Of a stretch of 64,000 nucleotides of DNA, positions 61,966-64,000 are shown one piece after another. The stretch covers positions 332,315-396,314 of the forward strand of contig NZ_RQER01000010.1 in NCBI RefSeq assembly GCF_004770615.1, in the 5' to 3' direction. This DNA is from Leptospira langatensis (GTDB lineage Bacteria; Spirochaetota; Leptospiria; Leptospirales; Leptospiraceae). How positions within the stretch are numbered: position 1 is the stretch's first letter; the number at the start of each line of letters is the position of its first letter. The notes beneath the pieces were generated by a model that was given only the letters and a program-made list of their open reading frames with translations, had not been told where the DNA came from and did not search any database. The position numbers were made by a program, and so were the translations under genes.

Positions 61966-63423
61966 TTAATTTCGATTTCCACTGACTACGGGGATTCGTT
62001 CATTTTCGGGTAATAGGCTGACCACAGGAGCATCCGGAAGTATTTCCGGAGCGGTAAATCCTTTTGAACCGTGTCTGGGTTTGGTATTTTTGAAATAAAA
62101 ATACATCGGGACGCTGAGGAGAGTAAATCCAAGTCCCCATAATGCTTCAGCAGGTCTACTCCATACAAGACTTGAGATAATTAGAATATTAAAAAGTATG
62201 TATAAATATGTGGAGTAAGGGTATCCAGGGATCTTAAATTCCGTTTTCAAATGTTTTTTTTCAAAGATGATCGGGGTGTAGGCGGTGATTGTGGCTAGTA
62301 AAAGAGTCGAACAAGTGATCAGGTAGAGCAATGACTCGATCTCTTTTACAAAGCAGAATAGACATGCGTATGCAAATTGAAAAACCAGGGACTTGTAGGG
62401 GCTATGATACTTCGGATGCAATTTGGACATGCTTGGGAAGAAGAATCCGTCTCTTGCCATTGCGAAGTATATTCTAGAGCCTCCGATGATATAGGCGGAA
62501 ATTCCACCCATAAATACCCAACAGATAAACGCGGTAACGAGTAATTTTACTTCCTTCCCGAATAGGAATCCAGCGGCAGTCACTCCGATCTTCTCGTCGC
62601 CTGCGAGTAATTGGCTAGGTGCTGAGCTTAAATATAAGAAGTTTATTAAAACATAAAGTAGGGTTACTAAGGAGCAGGAGATGAGCACAGACTTGTATAT
62701 GTTTTTGTCCGGATCCTTGACTTCTTCTGCCACGTAAGTGATCATATTCCATCCCAAATAGGAAAATGTGACAGGGATAACGCCCGCTAATAGGAAACCC
62801 CATTCTTTAGGTTCAGAAGGGATCAAGGAGAAGGATTCGAAATTTCCCACATCATAGTTCCCTATCGTTAATCCTAAGACTACGAACGCGACTAAACCTA
62901 AGATCTTAAAAGTAGTAAAGAAGTTCTGGATCCTGGAAGCGATTCCTATTCCAAAGAAATTCACGATCGTAAAGAATAGAATCGTAGAGATCCCGATGAT
63001 TTGCGCATTTCCTAAGGAGAAGGTGATCCCAAGGAACTTCGCTTCTATATAATAAAAATCTAAAGCTGGAGCAAGTAAGGACAAAAGTGTCTTAGAGAAA
63101 GCGATTGCAGAAAGCGAAATGGATGCGGAGAAGTTTACGGAGAGAGATAGCCATCCGCTCGAAAAGGCTACGATAGGGGAGTAGGCTTCTTTTAAATAAA
63201 CGTAATCTCCTCCCGCATAAGGGAAGATGCTCGCCGATTTTGCATAACTCATCGCGCCGGCTACCGCTAAAAATCCCCCCAAGATCCAGCAGAATAGAGC
63301 GAGATTCGGGTTTGGGATCTGGCTAAGAATGTAGCCTGTGGTGATAAAAACTCCCGGTCCCACCATCGAACTAAACATAAGGGAGATGGAATCATAGAGA
63401 TTAAGGGAGCGTTGGAGTTTCAT
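61966..63423 (-). CDS. APC-superfamily amino acid permease
   Basis: The 485-residue transporter has about twelve transmembrane segments and the APC signatures: [19 protein letters not shown] with the unwound TM1 motif [28 protein letters not shown] and [27 protein letters not shown]. These are typical of amino acid uniporters, antiporters or proton symporters of the LAT/CAT type. The substrate cannot be assigned. It is followed by a tightly linked small membrane protein. Confidence 0.9.
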   Translation of the reverse strand: MKLQRSLNLYDSISLMFSSMVGPGVFITTGYILSQIPNPNLALFCWILGGFLAVAGAMSYAKSASIFPYAGGDYVYLKEAYSPIVAFSSGWLSLSVNFSASISLSAIAFSKTLLSLLAPALDFYYIEAKFLGITFSLGNAQIIGISTILFFTIVNFFGIGIASRIQNFFTTFKILGLVAFVVLGLTIGNYDVGNFESFSLIPSEPKEWGFLLAGVIPVTFSYLGWNMITYVAEEVKDPDKNIYKSVLISCSLVTLLYVLINFLYLSSAPSQLLAGDEKIGVTAAGFLFGKEVKLLVTAFICWVFMGGISAYIIGGSRIYFAMARDGFFFPSMSKLHPKYHSPYKSLVFQFAYACLFCFVKEIESLLYLITCSTLLLATITAYTPIIFEKKHLKTEFKIPGYPYSTYLYILFNILIISSLVWSRPAEALWGLGFTLLSVPMYFYFKNTKPRHGSKGFTAPEILPDAPVVSLLPENERIPVVSGNRN

Positions 63424-63492
63424 TGGAGATTTTGGTCAAAATGAGTCGTTTCCGTTCGTTCACAAGACTTTTTCAGTGTTGTTTTTTTGTGG

Positions 63493-63518
63493 CCCCCACC
63501 CGGGGCTTGGGTGGGGGG
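63493..63518 (+). repeat. GC-rich hairpin element, copy B
   Basis: CCCCCACCC (63493-63501) pairs with GGGTGGGGG (63509-63517). No T run follows on either strand. Right flank GAGCGGTTCGTGGG resembles that of the copy at 61408, so the two are probably members of one dispersed repeat family. Confidence 0.5.
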
Positions 63519-63809
63519 AGCGGTTCGTGGGAGTGATCCTTGCGAATCCCCATATCACATCAAGGCCTCTCTTACAACGAACTTCGTGTTTTAGCGCGGA
63601 ATTCTGATTACCAGTGCGCGTTTCCTTCTTCTTGCTCGCTGATCACTTTTACAGTAAAATATTATGATTTTATAATATTATTCTTCTATGTCCCCAAGCC
63701 TTAGGATCGCTTTTGCGGAGCGTTCCTTATTTTTGCATTATGTCGCATTAGCGGATCTTCTCTTGATGCAATCAGTTCTGAAAGTTGGTAAAAAATCTAT
63801 AAAAACGGT

Positions 63810-63837
63810 TTGACTGGTCGGGCCGATTTTGTATTTT
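63810..63837 (+). promoter_or_regulatory. Promoter-like sequence near the window end
   Basis: TTGACT (63810-63815), a 16-base spacer and TATTTT (63832-63837) match housekeeping sigma-factor boxes. It points rightwards towards a possible gene outside the window. The call is based on consensus match only. Confidence 0.35.
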
Positions 63838-64000
63838 GGTCTTCTGGCTGTTTTTACTGCCAGTAACTGAAGCCCTTTGAAAGGAACGGCATTTGCCCTT
63901 CCGATCGGGAGCCGAAGGAAAAAATAGTTCTTTTACAACTTAATAACTGCGAATGAGAAATTAAATTTTTTATTAGCTGAGATTGATGTAAGGTGATGAG

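Larger units (their letters stand above)
63424..64000. other. Non-coding end of the window
   Basis: No credible gene is seen in these 577 bases. They hold a GC-rich hairpin at 63493-63518 and a promoter-like pair at 63810-63837. A small stem-loop CTGGC...GCCAG lies near 63844-63864, just downstream of that promoter. A gene on the plus strand may start beyond the window. Confidence 0.5.

Noticed and set aside
63424..64000. tRNA or other stable RNA near the window end
   Set aside because: No cloverleaf, T-loop or known RNA signature could be found.

Overview
The window is a gene-dense stretch of a Leptospira-type spirochaete chromosome. This rests on three things: alternative complex III genes, a DUF1577-like protein of the kind known from Leptospira, and many short-leader lipoproteins with relaxed lipoboxes typical of leptospires. 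By eye the base composition is balanced (GC perhaps mid-40s, not computed), which fits a saprophytic or intermediate-clade species better than AT-rich L. interrogans. I see no tRNA, rRNA, insertion sequence, prophage or CRISPR array. About 60 protein genes are called, mostly core metabolism and envelope functions, with a few accessory patches.

Layout. 1-3300: end of an alternative complex III operon (actC end, actD, actE, actF) and a lipoprotein. 3400-5700: a lipoprotein and a DUF1577/PilZ-like protein. 5680-8868 (minus): a compact operon of a degenerate Rad51/RadA-like protein, an 84-residue helical protein and a divergent family-B DNA polymerase. 8984-12825: an orphan Pycsar-effector-like membrane protein, an acyltransferase and a large unknown membrane protein. 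12919-15024: glyA and lplA. 15395-16910: an SGNH-hydrolase lipoprotein and a beta-barrel protein behind a 22-bp palindrome. 17008-21352: a rhomboid without catalytic residues, then an MBL hydrolase overlapping PBP1A. 21550-27423: sucB-lpdA-sucA plus a small DUF6941-like gene. 27447-29713: ppx and a lipoprotein. 29906-36031: the cell-shape cluster mreB-mreC-mreD-mrdA-rodA.

36229-38844 is a poorly characterised patch (unknown protein, DUF6210-like protein, unknown protein). 38868-42052 holds DUF1858, a PTPS-III-like pterin enzyme, a membrane protein and acetoacetyl-CoA synthetase. 42054-44317 (minus) is an ECF sigma factor operon with a membrane anti-sigma candidate and a Spy/CpxP-like periplasmic protein. 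44445-50906 holds a solute-binding protein, a ferredoxin-MBL fusion, a lytic transglycosylase, a matrixin-like lipoprotein, pepA and bcp. 50903-57454 holds an SDR, a GH18 lipoprotein, a divergent Crp/MBL pair, an acyl-CoA dehydrogenase and a crotonase. 57747-61374 is a probable lipid operon: membrane AraC regulator, desaturase, HHxxxDG acyltransferase. 61546-63423 holds a small membrane protein and an APC permease; the last 577 bases have no convincing gene.

How the genes work together. Lipoate ligase, SucB, Lpd and SucA supply the 2-oxoglutarate dehydrogenase complex, and ACIII passes quinol electrons to cytochrome oxidase. MreBCD, PBP2, RodA, PBP1A and the lytic transglycosylase build and remodel the helical cell wall. 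The acyl-CoA dehydrogenase, crotonase, acetoacetyl-CoA synthetase, desaturase and acyltransferase fit the fatty-acid-based metabolism of leptospires. The most promising lead for an undescribed system is the PolB/Rad51-like/84-residue operon. It resembles in logic, not in sequence, the mutasomes that pair a RecA-fold accessory protein with a specialised polymerase.
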